A stretch of DNA of 58,516 nucleotides, taken from contig QCHY01000009.1 of assembly GCA_003216975.1 (NCBI GenBank), positions 1 to 58,516 on the forward strand, given 5' to 3'. This document shows, piece after piece, positions 1 to 8,602 of the stretch. Within the stretch, counting starts at the first letter, position 1. Each line of letters begins with the position of its first letter. This DNA comes from Prochlorococcus sp. AG-402-I20. GTDB taxonomy: Bacteria > Cyanobacteriota > Cyanobacteriia > PCC-6307 > Cyanobiaceae. A program made the translations under genes and the position numbers. Under the pieces are notes generated by a model. It searched no databases. It was not told where the DNA came from and saw nothing but the letters and a program-made list of their open reading frames with translations.

Positions 1-67
1 AATTAGACTGCCAGTGGTGATAATAAAGGAGAATGAACCTTTCTGTGACCATTATGTAGGACAATTT

Positions 68-286
68 ATGAAGACAATCAGTAAGTTGAGCCCAACAAGC
101 ACTCGAGAGGTCTTAAGATTATTTTAAGATTTAGCTTCTGAGGTCGCAAATTTGGTTCTAATTAAGTGGCTGATTAACGGACATAGGGGCGAAGAAAGAG
201 TTCCTTTAAGTGATGCACGTCACAGAAAATATGAATTAGAGGCTCAAGGGGCAGTTGTTTATTGGAGCGAGAGAACTTACTTTTGA
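68..286 (+). pseudogene. Small conserved-looking protein gene interrupted by an in-frame TAA
   Basis: An ATG at 68 with an AGGA ribosome-binding site at 58-61 opens a frame that reads 19 residues (ending STREVLRLF) and stops at TAA 125-127. The same frame then stays open for 52 more codons, beginning DLASEVANLVL and ending YWSERTYF, to TGA at 284-286. The text on both sides of the stop reads like one amphipathic protein of about 71 residues, with basic and acidic stretches (HRGEERVPL, DARHRKYELEAQG). I do not recognise a function. It could be a nonsense-mutated gene, a sequencing error, or a shorter gene restarted at TTG 152, which has GAGG at 140-143. It overlaps the 3' end of the convergent downstream gene by 10 bases. 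Confidence 0.5.
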
Positions 287-1191
287 TGAACTATATTAAT
301 CAATGATTGTTTCCATTCTTTTTTAAAATTCCATAATTCTCTTTTGGTAAAACTCATTGCAATATTTTTTTCTACATAAGACGCTTCATTTATGAAAACA
401 GGAATGTAAGGTTCATCTTCTTCAAACCTAATTATTTCTCCATTTAACTTACAAAACAATTCATCATTTTTCTTTAATTGCTGCCAATCCTTTGATTGCC
501 TTAAAGAATGCACATATCCATCAATATTTCCTTCTTCATCTCTTGGGAAATCTATGCTTTTGATATGCCTATGAATGATCAACTTTTCAGGGAAATAGAA
601 ATTTAAGTTCTCAACTTGATAAATTTGTTCCATCAAAGTCTCAAGAATCAATTTTGTCTGTGAAATAATTTTCGAATTCAAGAGGCCCTGGCCTATGGGT
701 CCAATTTCAATAACCAGTCCACAAGGCCAAGATTCAACTAAAAAACCTGTTTGTTTGTGATCAGATTCATGAAGATATACTGGTAAACCTAATTGATTTT
801 GTATTAAAGAAGCCAAAGCTAAATCTGCATCTCTTCTCCCATAAACCACTAGACAACTCCCCATGGAAGCTGTAGTTGTATGAAAATCTAATGCTATTTG
901 ACAAGGGTTTTCTCCTCCCTCGCCATAGAGATTCACTAATTCATTTGCTCTATTTCCCTCAATAATTGAAGAGTTAATGGATAAAAATGAATCTTCTTGA
1001 AAACTCCTATTCAAATCTTGGTGAATGTATCTTTTCCCAGCCTTTTTCGCTTCAGGGTTTCCAATTACCATACAAGTTTTAATCCCATGAGTATTGATTG
1101 AAAGAGGTAATTTTTCCCATTGATCGAAAAGAAAAATACCGTTTATCTCATTACCATGTGTACCAGCCACTAGAAGGACCTGTAGCTGCAT
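277..1191 (-). CDS. Aspartoacylase / succinylglutamate desuccinylase family zinc hydrolase
   Basis: Zinc-dependent amidohydrolase of the AspA/AstE family, which cleaves N-acyl amino acids such as N-acetylaspartate. The real substrate in cyanobacteria is not known to me. The N-terminal GTHGNEING supplies the His and Glu zinc ligands, DLNRSF is the conserved Asn-Arg substrate-binding segment, and LDFHTTTA carries the third zinc ligand His. A later VIEIGP segment is also typical of the family. At about 304 residues the length is normal. I choose ATG at 1191 (MQLQVLLVAG); a TTG at 1197 would add only two residues. It stands alone on the minus strand, divergent from the GST gene 46 bases away. Confidence 0.9.
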   Translation of the reverse strand: MQLQVLLVAGTHGNEINGIFLFDQWEKLPLSINTHGIKTCMVIGNPEAKKAGKRYIHQDLNRSFQEDSFLSINSSIIEGNRANELVNLYGEGGENPCQIALDFHTTTASMGSCLVVYGRRDADLALASLIQNQLGLPVYLHESDHKQTGFLVESWPCGLVIEIGPIGQGLLNSKIISQTKLILETLMEQIYQVENLNFYFPEKLIIHRHIKSIDFPRDEEGNIDGYVHSLRQSKDWQQLKKNDELFCKLNGEIIRFEEDEPYIPVFINEASYVEKNIAMSFTKRELWNFKKEWKQSLINIVHQK

Positions 1192-1237
1192 GATCAATAA
1201 AGAACTTAACTTGTACTTATAAGCTTAAAAGAAATTC

Positions 1238-2212
1238 ATGGGTACACCACCAATACTTGTAAAAGCGGCTAAAGAAATTTGGAATTGTGAATGGAATATT
1301 TTAATGAATGGGCTTGCACCTTCAGATTCAAAAGGCAACTACAAGAGACCTAAAAACATTCAACCGAAAATTCAAATCCCTACTAAAGACGATTTAGAAA
1401 ATAGAGATATGGATCAAATGCCATTTTTGATTGTGGGCCAAAGTTGTCCTTGGGCTCACAGGGTATGGATAATGTATGAAATAAAAGGATTAAAAGCCAC
1501 CATTAATCTAAATATCGCTCAAGTGAATACTTCGAGCGGTAAATGGATATTTGAACCCAATCTAAAAGGATCCAAGACACTTCAAGATCTATATAAAAAA
1601 TGTAATAATTCTCAAGTCAAAAGAGCTACTGTACCTATGTTATTTGATCCAGGCAAAGAGAGTAAATCGAAATTCAAATTAATAAATAATGAAAGCGCTG
1701 AACTGTTGGAGATCCTAAACTCATGGCCTGTTAATACTAACAATACAGACTTCAACCCAAAAATTCATCATAAAAAAATAGTCAAATGGCAAAATCTAAT
1801 TCAAGAAAATATTAATAATGGAGTTTATAAATGTGGATTTGCTAGAAACCAAAAAGCTTATGAAAAAGCTTCTAAAGATTTGTTTTCAACTATGACTATT
1901 ATTGAAGAAAGTCTTAAGTCAAACGGGCCTTGGCTATGTGGAGAAGATTTAACAATTGCCGACATCAGGCTTTTTCCTACTCTGATCAGATGGGAATCTG
2001 TTTATGAGCCACTCTTCAAGTGCAGCAAGAAGCCAATTAAATCATTTCCAAATATAATTAAATGGAGAAAAACTTTTTTTAATTTATATAATATTAAAAA
2101 AACATGTGATGCAGATGCTTGGAGAAAAGATTATTTCGGGGCTTTATTTCCATTAAATCCAAGTAGTATTATTCCTAAAGGTGAAAGTATAAGCAAAATC
2201 GTAAATCATTAA
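1238..2212 (+). CDS. Glutathione S-transferase, glutathionyl-hydroquinone reductase-like
   Basis: The 324-residue protein has a thioredoxin-like N-terminal domain with GQSCPWAHRVWI around residues 67-78. CPWAHR is the catalytic cysteine motif of Xi-class GSTs (glutathionyl-hydroquinone reductases), which reduce glutathionylated quinones. The C-terminal half is the all-helical GST domain, with the usual WLCGEDLTIADIRLFPTL segment. Family membership is well supported; the quinone substrate is inferred from the motif only. The DUF2301 membrane-protein gene follows after 9 bases, so the two are probably co-transcribed. Glutathione synthase and a glutaredoxin are encoded elsewhere in the window. 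Confidence 0.85.
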   Translation: MGTPPILVKAAKEIWNCEWNILMNGLAPSDSKGNYKRPKNIQPKIQIPTKDDLENRDMDQMPFLIVGQSCPWAHRVWIMYEIKGLKATINLNIAQVNTSSGKWIFEPNLKGSKTLQDLYKKCNNSQVKRATVPMLFDPGKESKSKFKLINNESAELLEILNSWPVNTNNTDFNPKIHHKKIVKWQNLIQENINNGVYKCGFARNQKAYEKASKDLFSTMTIIEESLKSNGPWLCGEDLTIADIRLFPTLIRWESVYEPLFKCSKKPIKSFPNIIKWRKTFFNLYNIKKTCDADAWRKDYFGALFPLNPSSIIPKGESISKIVNH

Positions 2213-2221
2213 TTATCAAAA

Positions 2222-2884
2222 ATGAAACAAGAAAATTCCTACCTTCAATCTTCTTATCCAATTAAAGGGGTCTATGGAGATTTCATTATAACTTCTAATG
2301 ATAAAAAAGAAGTTATCTTTTACCGCTTATCAATTCTGTTCTGCGGCTTATTCTTTTCAATAGGGATAACTCAATGGTTTATTAATGGATCTGATCAAAT
2401 ATGGATTTGGCTATTATGTATGTCAATAAGTATTGGTTTAAGTCTTAAGTGGATACATATATATTTAAGACCTCTACATCAAACACTTACAATTTTCTGG
2501 ATACTAGGTTGTATTGGATTTCTGATACTTTCATATCATTTTGGAGTAACAAATCTCATGTTTGGTCTTAGAGAAAATCCAAAATTGATATTACTTATAG
2601 GTCCACTTTTTGCTTCTTTAACTGGAATAGGTTTCAAAGAGTTTTTTTGTTTTAGAAGAATTGAAGCAATAGGGATAACGATTTTTATTCCAATTGCTTT
2701 AATTGGATATTTAACTGAATTAGCCAATGAAAGTTTTACTTTTGCAATGCTAGTTATTTCTTCCTTGCTATTGCTATTAATGGGAATCAGGAAATTTAAC
2801 CTACCAGCAGAAGCTGATATAGGAGATAAGAGCGTTTTTGATTTTTTAGAAAGCCAAAGGAAACTAAAAGTATCTGATGGTTAA
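2222..2884 (+). CDS. DUF2301-family integral membrane protein
   Basis: The 220-residue protein has about six hydrophobic segments: roughly residues 34-55, 58-80, 88-107, 118-138, 145-165 and 170-190. The motif WIHIYLRPLHQTL after the second or third helix is characteristic of the cyanobacterial/plastid DUF2301 family, which I recognise from memory. No function is established. It lacks a signal peptide and ends in a short charged cytoplasmic-looking tail. It lies 9 bases behind the GST gene, which suggests an operon but does not define its job. Confidence 0.75.
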   Translation: MKQENSYLQSSYPIKGVYGDFIITSNDKKEVIFYRLSILFCGLFFSIGITQWFINGSDQIWIWLLCMSISIGLSLKWIHIYLRPLHQTLTIFWILGCIGFLILSYHFGVTNLMFGLRENPKLILLIGPLFASLTGIGFKEFFCFRRIEAIGITIFIPIALIGYLTELANESFTFAMLVISSLLLLLMGIRKFNLPAEADIGDKSVFDFLESQRKLKVSDG

Positions 2885-3048
2885 ATAAATCAACCGTTTA
2901 CCAATTCAAAAAAAGCTACAAAAGATCATTTTTATCACCCTTAAGTCAGGGAATGGTGAGGAAATCCAACCAAATTTACAAACCACGTGCAATATTCGTC
3001 CGTCATAATTATTGTGTTAGTCAAACGATCCTGCTCTTACAAGACGCT

Positions 3049-3267
3049 ATGAAAACTATTGACGAGCATATTAAAAAGGATGAATCTGAGATTCAAGAAG
3101 CCAAAGCTCAGGGAAATGAATCCAAGCTCCATCATTTAGAAGATGAACTTAACTCTCTTAAGGAATATAAAGAACATCATCCTGAAGACAAGCATGATCC
3201 AAATGCTCTAGAGCTTTTCTGTGATGCTAACCCTGACGAACCAGAGTGCTTGGTATACGACGATTGA
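3049..3267 (+). CDS. cp12: CP12-family Calvin-cycle regulator, short form without the N-terminal cysteine pair
   Basis: CP12 is a small, largely disordered protein that clamps GAPDH and phosphoribulokinase into an inactive complex under oxidising (dark) conditions. The C-terminus carries the diagnostic ELFCDANPDEPECLVYDD, with Cys58 and Cys67 spaced as in CP12. The N-terminal cysteine pair of classical CP12 is absent, and the central AWD-VEEL motif is replaced by an acidic helix (LEDELNSL). I choose ATG 3049, giving 72 residues, the usual CP12 size. A longer frame from 2953 would add 32 residues with no CP12 character. A strong terminator follows 19 bases after the stop. Confidence 0.88.
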   Translation: MKTIDEHIKKDESEIQEAKAQGNESKLHHLEDELNSLKEYKEHHPEDKHDPNALELFCDANPDEPECLVYDD

Positions 3268-3286
3268 TACTTAAAAACAATAAATA

Positions 3287-3325
3287 GAATAAAAAAAGGG
3301 GGTAATTGCCCCCCTTTTTTTATTC
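3287..3325. terminator. Strong bidirectional intrinsic terminator
   Basis: A perfect 16-base inverted repeat (3287-3302 with 3310-3325) has a G5/C5 core, flanking A7 and T7 tracts and a 7-base loop. It lies between the convergent CP12 gene and the small minus-strand gene and can serve both strands because of its A- and T-tracts. Confidence 0.93.
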
Positions 3326-3337
3326 TGTCAAATCAAA

Positions 3338-3520
3338 TTAATAATCCATATTAAAATCTGAAGGGCTACCAGTTAAAGAGCATACAACTGCCTCTTCATT
3401 TTTCATTTGACGTACCTCTACGATAGGCCTACCCATTTTCTTTAGAACATTAATATCTTGATCAGTCTGGCAACGAGCAATAATTTGTCCTTGTCCATCA
3501 AAACAACTGTAGAAATCCAT
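3338..3520 (-). CDS. Small conserved picocyanobacterial protein of unknown function
   Basis: A 60-residue soluble protein beginning MDFYSCFDGQGQIIARC and ending SLTGSPSDFNMDY. I recognise this type of small protein from marine picocyanobacteria but know no function. It has three cysteines (residues 6, 17, 47) and no membrane segment. The start ATG at 3520 is the first in the frame. Its transcript would end at the bidirectional terminator 13 bases beyond its stop. It sits between CP12 and obgE, with obgE on the same strand upstream across a gap of 77 bases. Confidence 0.72.
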   Translation of the reverse strand: MDFYSCFDGQGQIIARCQTDQDINVLKKMGRPIVEVRQMKNEEAVVCSLTGSPSDFNMDY

Positions 3521-3597
3521 AATTTTAAAAACTCTCTTTATTTATGACCAAGAATTAACTGTAAGACAAGTAGGTATGATTCACTCATAACAATTAA

Positions 3598-4587
3598 TTA
3601 ATATCCAAGTTCGTTCCAAATAGATCTCAACAAATCATCTAGACCAAATTTAGTTACTGCGGAAATTATATGTACCTTTCCCCTAGTTAATGCCTCAATT
3701 TTATTTAGAAGTTTTTTAATTTCATTCTCATTTAATAGTTCTTTTTTACTAAGAACAAAAATTCTAGGTCTAGAAATTAAACCATGACCATAAGACGTTA
3801 ATTCCTCATTAATAGTTTTAAAATCATTTATCGGATCAGTTGATGCCGAGTCAATCAGATGAAGCAAAACCTTTGTTCTTTCAATATGTCGGAGAAAATC
3901 ATGCCCTAGTCCAATACCTTTTGAGGCTCCAGAAATTAAACCAGGAATATCTGCAAAAACTGTTCCGTCTCCTGAGGGTCTTCTTACTACTCCAAGGTTA
4001 GGAATTAAAGTTGTAAAAGGATAATCAGCAATTTTTGGCCTTGCAGAGGAGATCACAGAGATCAAAGTACTTTTACCTGCATTAGGTAAACCAATAATTC
4101 CAACTTCTGCTAAAAGTTTTAATTCCAATTGCAATGACCATTCTTCCCCAACTTTCCCTTCAGTAAATTTTTCTGGAGCCCGATTGCTGTTTGATAGATA
4201 GCGAGCATTACCGAAACCTCCTTTTCCACCAAAGGCAACAATAAGTTGCTGGCCTTTGTAAGTTAAGTCACCAAGAATGATATTCGTAGAAAGATGTCTC
4301 ACCTCTGTTCCGCACGGAACTTTGAGTACGGTATCTTTTCCTGATGCTCCAGTGCATTTATTAGGACCGCCTCTATGACCATTCTCAGCAGAAATTAATT
4401 TCTGAAATTTGAAATCCAGAAGAGTTTGCAAATTATCATCAGCCTCTAAAACAACATTTCCTCCTTGTCCTCCATCTCCACCTGCAGGACCACCTGCAGG
4501 AACATACTTTTCTCTTCTAAAAGCAGAGATGCCATCTCCACCTGAACCTGCCCTAACATCAATAATGGCCTGATCAATAAATTGCAT
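3598..4587 (-). CDS. obgE: Obg/CgtA GTPase
   Basis: GTPase needed for late 50S ribosomal subunit maturation and linked to stress signalling. The glycine-rich Obg fold fills residues 1-157 ([23 protein letters not shown]). The G domain follows with G1 GLPNAGKST, a switch-[10 protein letters not shown]3 DIPGLI, a G4-like LSKKEL and a G5-like SAVTKFG. The length of 329 residues is typical for the form without a C-terminal extension. G4 reads LSKKE where NKxD/E is usual, a tolerated variation. It is upstream on the same strand of the 60-residue gene and 99 bases downstream of mutS2. Confidence 0.97.
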   Translation of the reverse strand: MQFIDQAIIDVRAGSGGDGISAFRREKYVPAGGPAGGDGGQGGNVVLEADDNLQTLLDFKFQKLISAENGHRGGPNKCTGASGKDTVLKVPCGTEVRHLSTNIILGDLTYKGQQLIVAFGGKGGFGNARYLSNSNRAPEKFTEGKVGEEWSLQLELKLLAEVGIIGLPNAGKSTLISVISSARPKIADYPFTTLIPNLGVVRRPSGDGTVFADIPGLISGASKGIGLGHDFLRHIERTKVLLHLIDSASTDPINDFKTINEELTSYGHGLISRPRIFVLSKKELLNENEIKKLLNKIEALTRGKVHIISAVTKFGLDDLLRSIWNELGY

Positions 4588-4686
4588 GTAGAAATATTGA
4601 TTATCAATAAACTAAATAATAATTCTTAAATTCACACTTGCTAAAGTAGAGATTTTGAAGTCAGTTTATAAGTTTTTAACCCAAAA

Positions 4687-7101
4687 TTATTCAAGCATCC
4701 AAATAACACTACATCCTGGACCACCGTCATAAGGTTCCGCGTCGACTACTTTCTCAATATAAGAAAGTGAATCTAACCATTTTCTCAAACCTTTTTTTAG
4801 TTTTCCAGAACCAATACCATGAATAACCCACAAAGCCCCAGAACAATTCCTTAGCTTTTCTTCAATCACCCCCTCAGCTTCATGCACTCGTAAACCTCTT
4901 ACATCTATAGTATTTTTCTTAGTGCGTACTAAAGAACAATTCTTTTTTACTTGTGAAGTTTTTACTTTCACAGTTGGATTTATTTCAGCTTTTTGACCAT
5001 CTAGACTTTCTACTGCAGACAAGCTAACTGTGCTACGAAATACACCGCATAATACTGTTATTTGCATTCCATCATCTGAGAAAGATATTATTTCACCTGC
5101 TTTATTTATAGAAGACAATCTAACTTTGTCCCCAATCTTGGGAACCCAGCCCTGCATACGCGAAATCTGCCTACCGTTTCGATAGCCCTTCTCCAATTGC
5201 CGTAATCTTTGACCAGCAATTCTTGCTGTCTCACCACTAGCATTTTGATCACGCAAGCGTTTAATTAAATCTCTAACTTCTTTTTGACCTTCACGAATTG
5301 ATAACTCCAATTTGAACCTTCCTTGTTCATTAAACTCTTCAGATTGTTGACGTTGTTTCTGCCAACTATTAAGCAATTCTTCATGCAATAATTCAGTTTT
5401 AGCTAATAGGACAGCAGCATCTTCAGCTGCTGATTGTTGCCGCTCTCGTTGTTTCTCTAAACCTTGAATAACTTGATTAACATTATCAACGCTTCCAGGA
5501 TTGATAAGTTCTTGAGCACTTTTAATTACCTGCTCATCAAGACCAAGTCTTTTTGAAATTTCAATTGCATTACTTCGACCAGGAATTCCCCATTGCAAAT
5601 GAAAAGTTGGTTGTATTGTTTCACTGTCAAAAGAGACTGAAGCATTTTCAAATCTTGAATCACTATATTTGAGTGCTTTTAATTGCCCAAAATGAGTAGT
5701 TGCAATAGTTAATCTTGCTCTATCGGCCATTATCTTTAAAAGCGAAATAGCCAATGCTGTGCCTTCAGTTGGATCAGTTCCTGCTCCAACTTCATCTAAA
5801 AGTACAAGAGTCGTACCAGGGAATGCAGCTATAGCATCAAGAATTCGACTTATACGCAAAACATGTCCACTAAATGTAGATAAATTTTGCTGTAAAGACT
5901 GCTCATCACCAATATCAGCTAAAATATTCTTACACCAAGGTAATCTTGGTGAGCCTGTGCACGGTAAAAGCAATCCTGCTTTTGCCATTAAAACTGCTAA
6001 ACCAAAACTTTTTAAAGCTACAGTTTTACCACCTGTATTAGGTCCAGTAATTGCTACTACTTTTAAATCATTAGCAACATCAAAGCTAGTTGGTACAACT
6101 CTATTCTTTTTCTCATGGAAATCATTCCAAACTAAAAGAGGATGTCGAAAATCTTTTATCTCGAAAAGTGTATTTTCCTTTTCATCAAGAATTGCTGGTA
6201 CCCCGTTAAGCCATTTAGAGTAACGAGCTCTAGCTAATGAGAACTCAAGCTGCAAAAGTATTTCTCCTAAATTAGCTATTACATTTGCATTAAGGCCAAC
6301 CTCTTTACTCCAATTTGCAAGAAGTCTTCTCTCTTCATCTGAGATTTCAGAATCTATTTTCGCTAAACGGTTTCCTATTGATATGACAACTTGTGGCTCG
6401 ACATAGATCGTATTTCCAGAGGCTGAACTATCATGAATCATTCCTTTAATCTGATCAGAAGTCCCAGCCTTAAACGCTAAAACCGGTCGTCCATACCTCT
6501 CTGAGATAATATTATCTTGCAGTAATCCACCATATTTACGAATAATATCTTGAAGAATATCTTTTCTTTGAAGACGGATCGAATTCCTATGGCGTCGTAA
6601 TTCAGAAAGCTTTGGGCTAGCACGATCTGCAATTCGCCCGCCTTCATCTAGCCCAAATTCAAGGAGTTTTTGCAAGTCTGGCAAAGTTGCAATGTCTTTG
6701 AGTAATTTAGAAAGTCGTGGACGCATCAATTGATCAAATATTAGTTTTCGCAATTTTCGACCAGCTCGCAAAGTATCAGCTACTTTTAATAAATCCTCAC
6801 CCATAGCGACACCACCTTTGGAGCATATCAAAAGAATTTGTTCCAAATCATGCACACCTTCAAAAGAGATTCCTCCTTCAAGAGAACTATCTAATGACCC
6901 AATTTCTAATGTTTGGCACAATAGCTCTTGGCTGAAAGATATATTTACTGGCAAATCAAAGCTTTCACATTTTTTACGACCTTGTTGAGTAAGCGCAAAT
7001 GTCGACAGATGGCTACAAACAGTTGGCCATTCAAGCAAATCCAAAGACTCTGATATTATTTGTGCCTTTTTAGAATCATCATGATTTTTTATTAATCCCA
7101 T
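4687..7101 (-). CDS. mutS2: MutS2 endonuclease/ATPase
   Basis: MutS2 belongs to the MutS ATPase superfamily and is involved in suppressing recombination or rescuing collided ribosomes, not in mismatch repair. The 804-residue protein has MutS core and lever helices, then an ATPase domain with Walker A GPNTGGKT (about residue 355), Walker B TLVLLDEVGAGTDPTEG and the ABC-type switch TIATTHFGQLK. A long coiled coil rich in Q, E and R follows at about residues 540-640. The C-terminal Smr nuclease domain is shown by IDVRGLRVHEAE and VIHGIGSGKLKKGLRKWL. Start ATG at 7101. The VOC gene begins upstream on the same strand and ends 15 bases away. Confidence 0.97.
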   Translation of the reverse strand: MGLIKNHDDSKKAQIISESLDLLEWPTVCSHLSTFALTQQGRKKCESFDLPVNISFSQELLCQTLEIGSLDSSLEGGISFEGVHDLEQILLICSKGGVAMGEDLLKVADTLRAGRKLRKLIFDQLMRPRLSKLLKDIATLPDLQKLLEFGLDEGGRIADRASPKLSELRRHRNSIRLQRKDILQDIIRKYGGLLQDNIISERYGRPVLAFKAGTSDQIKGMIHDSSASGNTIYVEPQVVISIGNRLAKIDSEISDEERRLLANWSKEVGLNANVIANLGEILLQLEFSLARARYSKWLNGVPAILDEKENTLFEIKDFRHPLLVWNDFHEKKNRVVPTSFDVANDLKVVAITGPNTGGKTVALKSFGLAVLMAKAGLLLPCTGSPRLPWCKNILADIGDEQSLQQNLSTFSGHVLRISRILDAIAAFPGTTLVLLDEVGAGTDPTEGTALAISLLKIMADRARLTIATTHFGQLKALKYSDSRFENASVSFDSETIQPTFHLQWGIPGRSNAIEISKRLGLDEQVIKSAQELINPGSVDNVNQVIQGLEKQRERQQSAAEDAAVLLAKTELLHEELLNSWQKQRQQSEEFNEQGRFKLELSIREGQKEVRDLIKRLRDQNASGETARIAGQRLRQLEKGYRNGRQISRMQGWVPKIGDKVRLSSINKAGEIISFSDDGMQITVLCGVFRSTVSLSAVESLDGQKAEINPTVKVKTSQVKKNCSLVRTKKNTIDVRGLRVHEAEGVIEEKLRNCSGALWVIHGIGSGKLKKGLRKWLDSLSYIEKVVDAEPYDGGPGCSVIWMLE

Positions 7102-7116
7102 TCGTCTAGCTAAAAT

Positions 7117-7521
7117 CTATTGATTGGTTGGTATTCCTGTTAATGGGTGATAAAGCATTTCCAACCAATTACCTTCAGTATCTTTCAAGTAAAAAGAGGA
7201 CGTCCCATCACGATGATCATGCAAAGCTCCAACCTTCATACCTTGCTTTTTCAAAGAGTCATGAATTCGCTCTATTTCATCCCTTTTAGTGAAATGAAAT
7301 GCGAAGTGAGGGCCAGCAGCTTTATAGCCCGGGCCAAGCAGTGCTAAACCATCCTTAGTCTCCCCGGCTTCTAAGTAACACCAATCATCATCATCCCAAA
7401 CAAGCTTCATTCCCAAACTTATATAAAATTCTTTAGCCCTTCCAACATCTTCAACTCTTATAGCTACATGGCCGAGACGATGAACGCTTTTAATATTTAA
7501 ATCTGATTGTTTTTTTATCAT
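7117..7521 (-). CDS. Glyoxalase/VOC-family protein
   Basis: A single vicinal-oxygen-chelate domain of about 134 residues with two beta-alpha-beta-beta-beta modules: HRLGHVAIRVEDVGRAKEFY at the start and DTEGNWLEMLYHP at the end. Metal-type ligands are suggested by H24 in GHVAIRV, E in YLEAGE, H in PHFAFH and E in NWLEML, resembling lactoylglutathione lyase. The protein is short and the true substrate is unknown. I prefer ATG 7521; TTG codons at 7551 and 7548 give a longer version with an unlikely leader. It lies between hemB and mutS2 on the same strand. Confidence 0.85.
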   Translation of the reverse strand: MIKKQSDLNIKSVHRLGHVAIRVEDVGRAKEFYISLGMKLVWDDDDWCYLEAGETKDGLALLGPGYKAAGPHFAFHFTKRDEIERIHDSLKKQGMKVGALHDHRDGTSSFYLKDTEGNWLEMLYHPLTGIPTNQ

Positions 7522-7569
7522 TAGTGTTGATTGAAATTCAAATTTCAACAATTGTATTAATCAACTTTA

Positions 7570-8568
7570 TTAGTCTTTTAACCATCCTGCGGCATCACAT
7601 GCATGATATGTAAGGATCAGATTTGCTCCAGCTCTTTTAAAACTCAATAAAGTTTCCAAAACAATCGCCTTTTCATCTATCCAGCCTTTTTGAGCAGCAG
7701 CTTTGATCATTGAATACTCCCCACTAACGTTGTAAGCAGCGATTGGTAATCCTGATTCTTCTCTTAAACGATAAATAATATCTAAGTAAGCCAAACCTGG
7801 TTTAACCATTAGGATGTCCGACCCCTCTTGTTCGTCAAGTTGAGCTTCTGTTATGGCTTCTTTAGCATTCGCTGGATCCATCTGATAAGTATTTTTATTT
7901 TTCGGGATAGGCTTTTTTGATAATGATCTAGGCGCAGAATCCAAAGCCTCTCTAAAAGGTCCGTAATAAGCAGATGAATATTTTGCTGTGTAACTAATTA
8001 TTCCTACATGTTCAAAACCTTCATCATCCAAGGCTTCTCGGATGGCTCCTACTCTTCCATCCATCATGTCACTAGGACCAATTAAATCTGCTCCAGATTG
8101 TGCTTGAACAACTGCTTGTTTACACAAATAATCAACGGTTTCATCATTCAAAATGATTCCTTGATTACTAACTATTCCATCATGACCATCACAAGAATAA
8201 GGATCTAAAGCCACATCCGTCATAACACACATTTCGGGTATCTCTATTTTCAATCTTTCAATAGCCCTTGGTATCAAACCTTTTTCATTAAAACATTCAG
8301 CTCCATCTTCTGTTTTTTGCTCGTCTGGAACTTTTGGGAAGAGAACGACACATCTAATACCTAGATTCCAAGCACGCTTAACTTCATCAACCAATCCATC
8401 CATTGACCAGCGAAATGAACCTGGCATAGCTGATATTTCTTGGATATCGGAACCCTCATGAACAAAAAGAGGATAAATAAAGTCAGATGCAGAGACACTA
8501 TTCTCTCGAACCATATCTCTTAAAGAGTTTGTTCTACGAAGACGACGAGGTCGATAAGTAAGATCCAT
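7570..8568 (-). CDS. hemB: Delta-aminolevulinic acid dehydratase (porphobilinogen synthase)
   Basis: HemB condenses two 5-aminolevulinate molecules to porphobilinogen, an early step shared by heme, chlorophyll and bilin synthesis. The two Schiff-base lysines are in ISYTAKYSSAYYGPFR and ILMVKPGLAYLDII. The metal segment DVALDPYSCDGHDG has fewer cysteines than the zinc enzymes, consistent with a magnesium-type photosynthetic HemB. SGADLIGPSDMMDGRVGAIR is also diagnostic. The ATG at 8568 gives 332 residues; a TTG at 8577 would add three. Same strand as the J-domain gene upstream, with a 34-base gap. Confidence 0.97.
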   Translation of the reverse strand: MDLTYRPRRLRRTNSLRDMVRENSVSASDFIYPLFVHEGSDIQEISAMPGSFRWSMDGLVDEVKRAWNLGIRCVVLFPKVPDEQKTEDGAECFNEKGLIPRAIERLKIEIPEMCVMTDVALDPYSCDGHDGIVSNQGIILNDETVDYLCKQAVVQAQSGADLIGPSDMMDGRVGAIREALDDEGFEHVGIISYTAKYSSAYYGPFREALDSAPRSLSKKPIPKNKNTYQMDPANAKEAITEAQLDEQEGSDILMVKPGLAYLDIIYRLREESGLPIAAYNVSGEYSMIKAAAQKGWIDEKAIVLETLLSFKRAGANLILTYHACDAAGWLKD

Positions 8569-8602
8569 ATTAACCAATAAAGATAACTACATTTTACTTA
8601 CT

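Noticed and set aside
33-59. Eight-codon micro-frame after AAAGGAGA at 25-32
   Set aside because: The putative ribosome-binding site directly abuts the ATG, spacing that is too short, and the peptide is only eight residues.
2953-3048. N-terminal extension of CP12 from an upstream start
   Set aside because: The extra 32 residues are not CP12-like, while ATG 3049 gives the normal family size.
5759-6223. Plus-strand frame of 154 codons inside mutS2
   Set aside because: It lies fully antisense to the strongly supported MutS2 ATPase domain and has no family pattern or ribosome-binding site.
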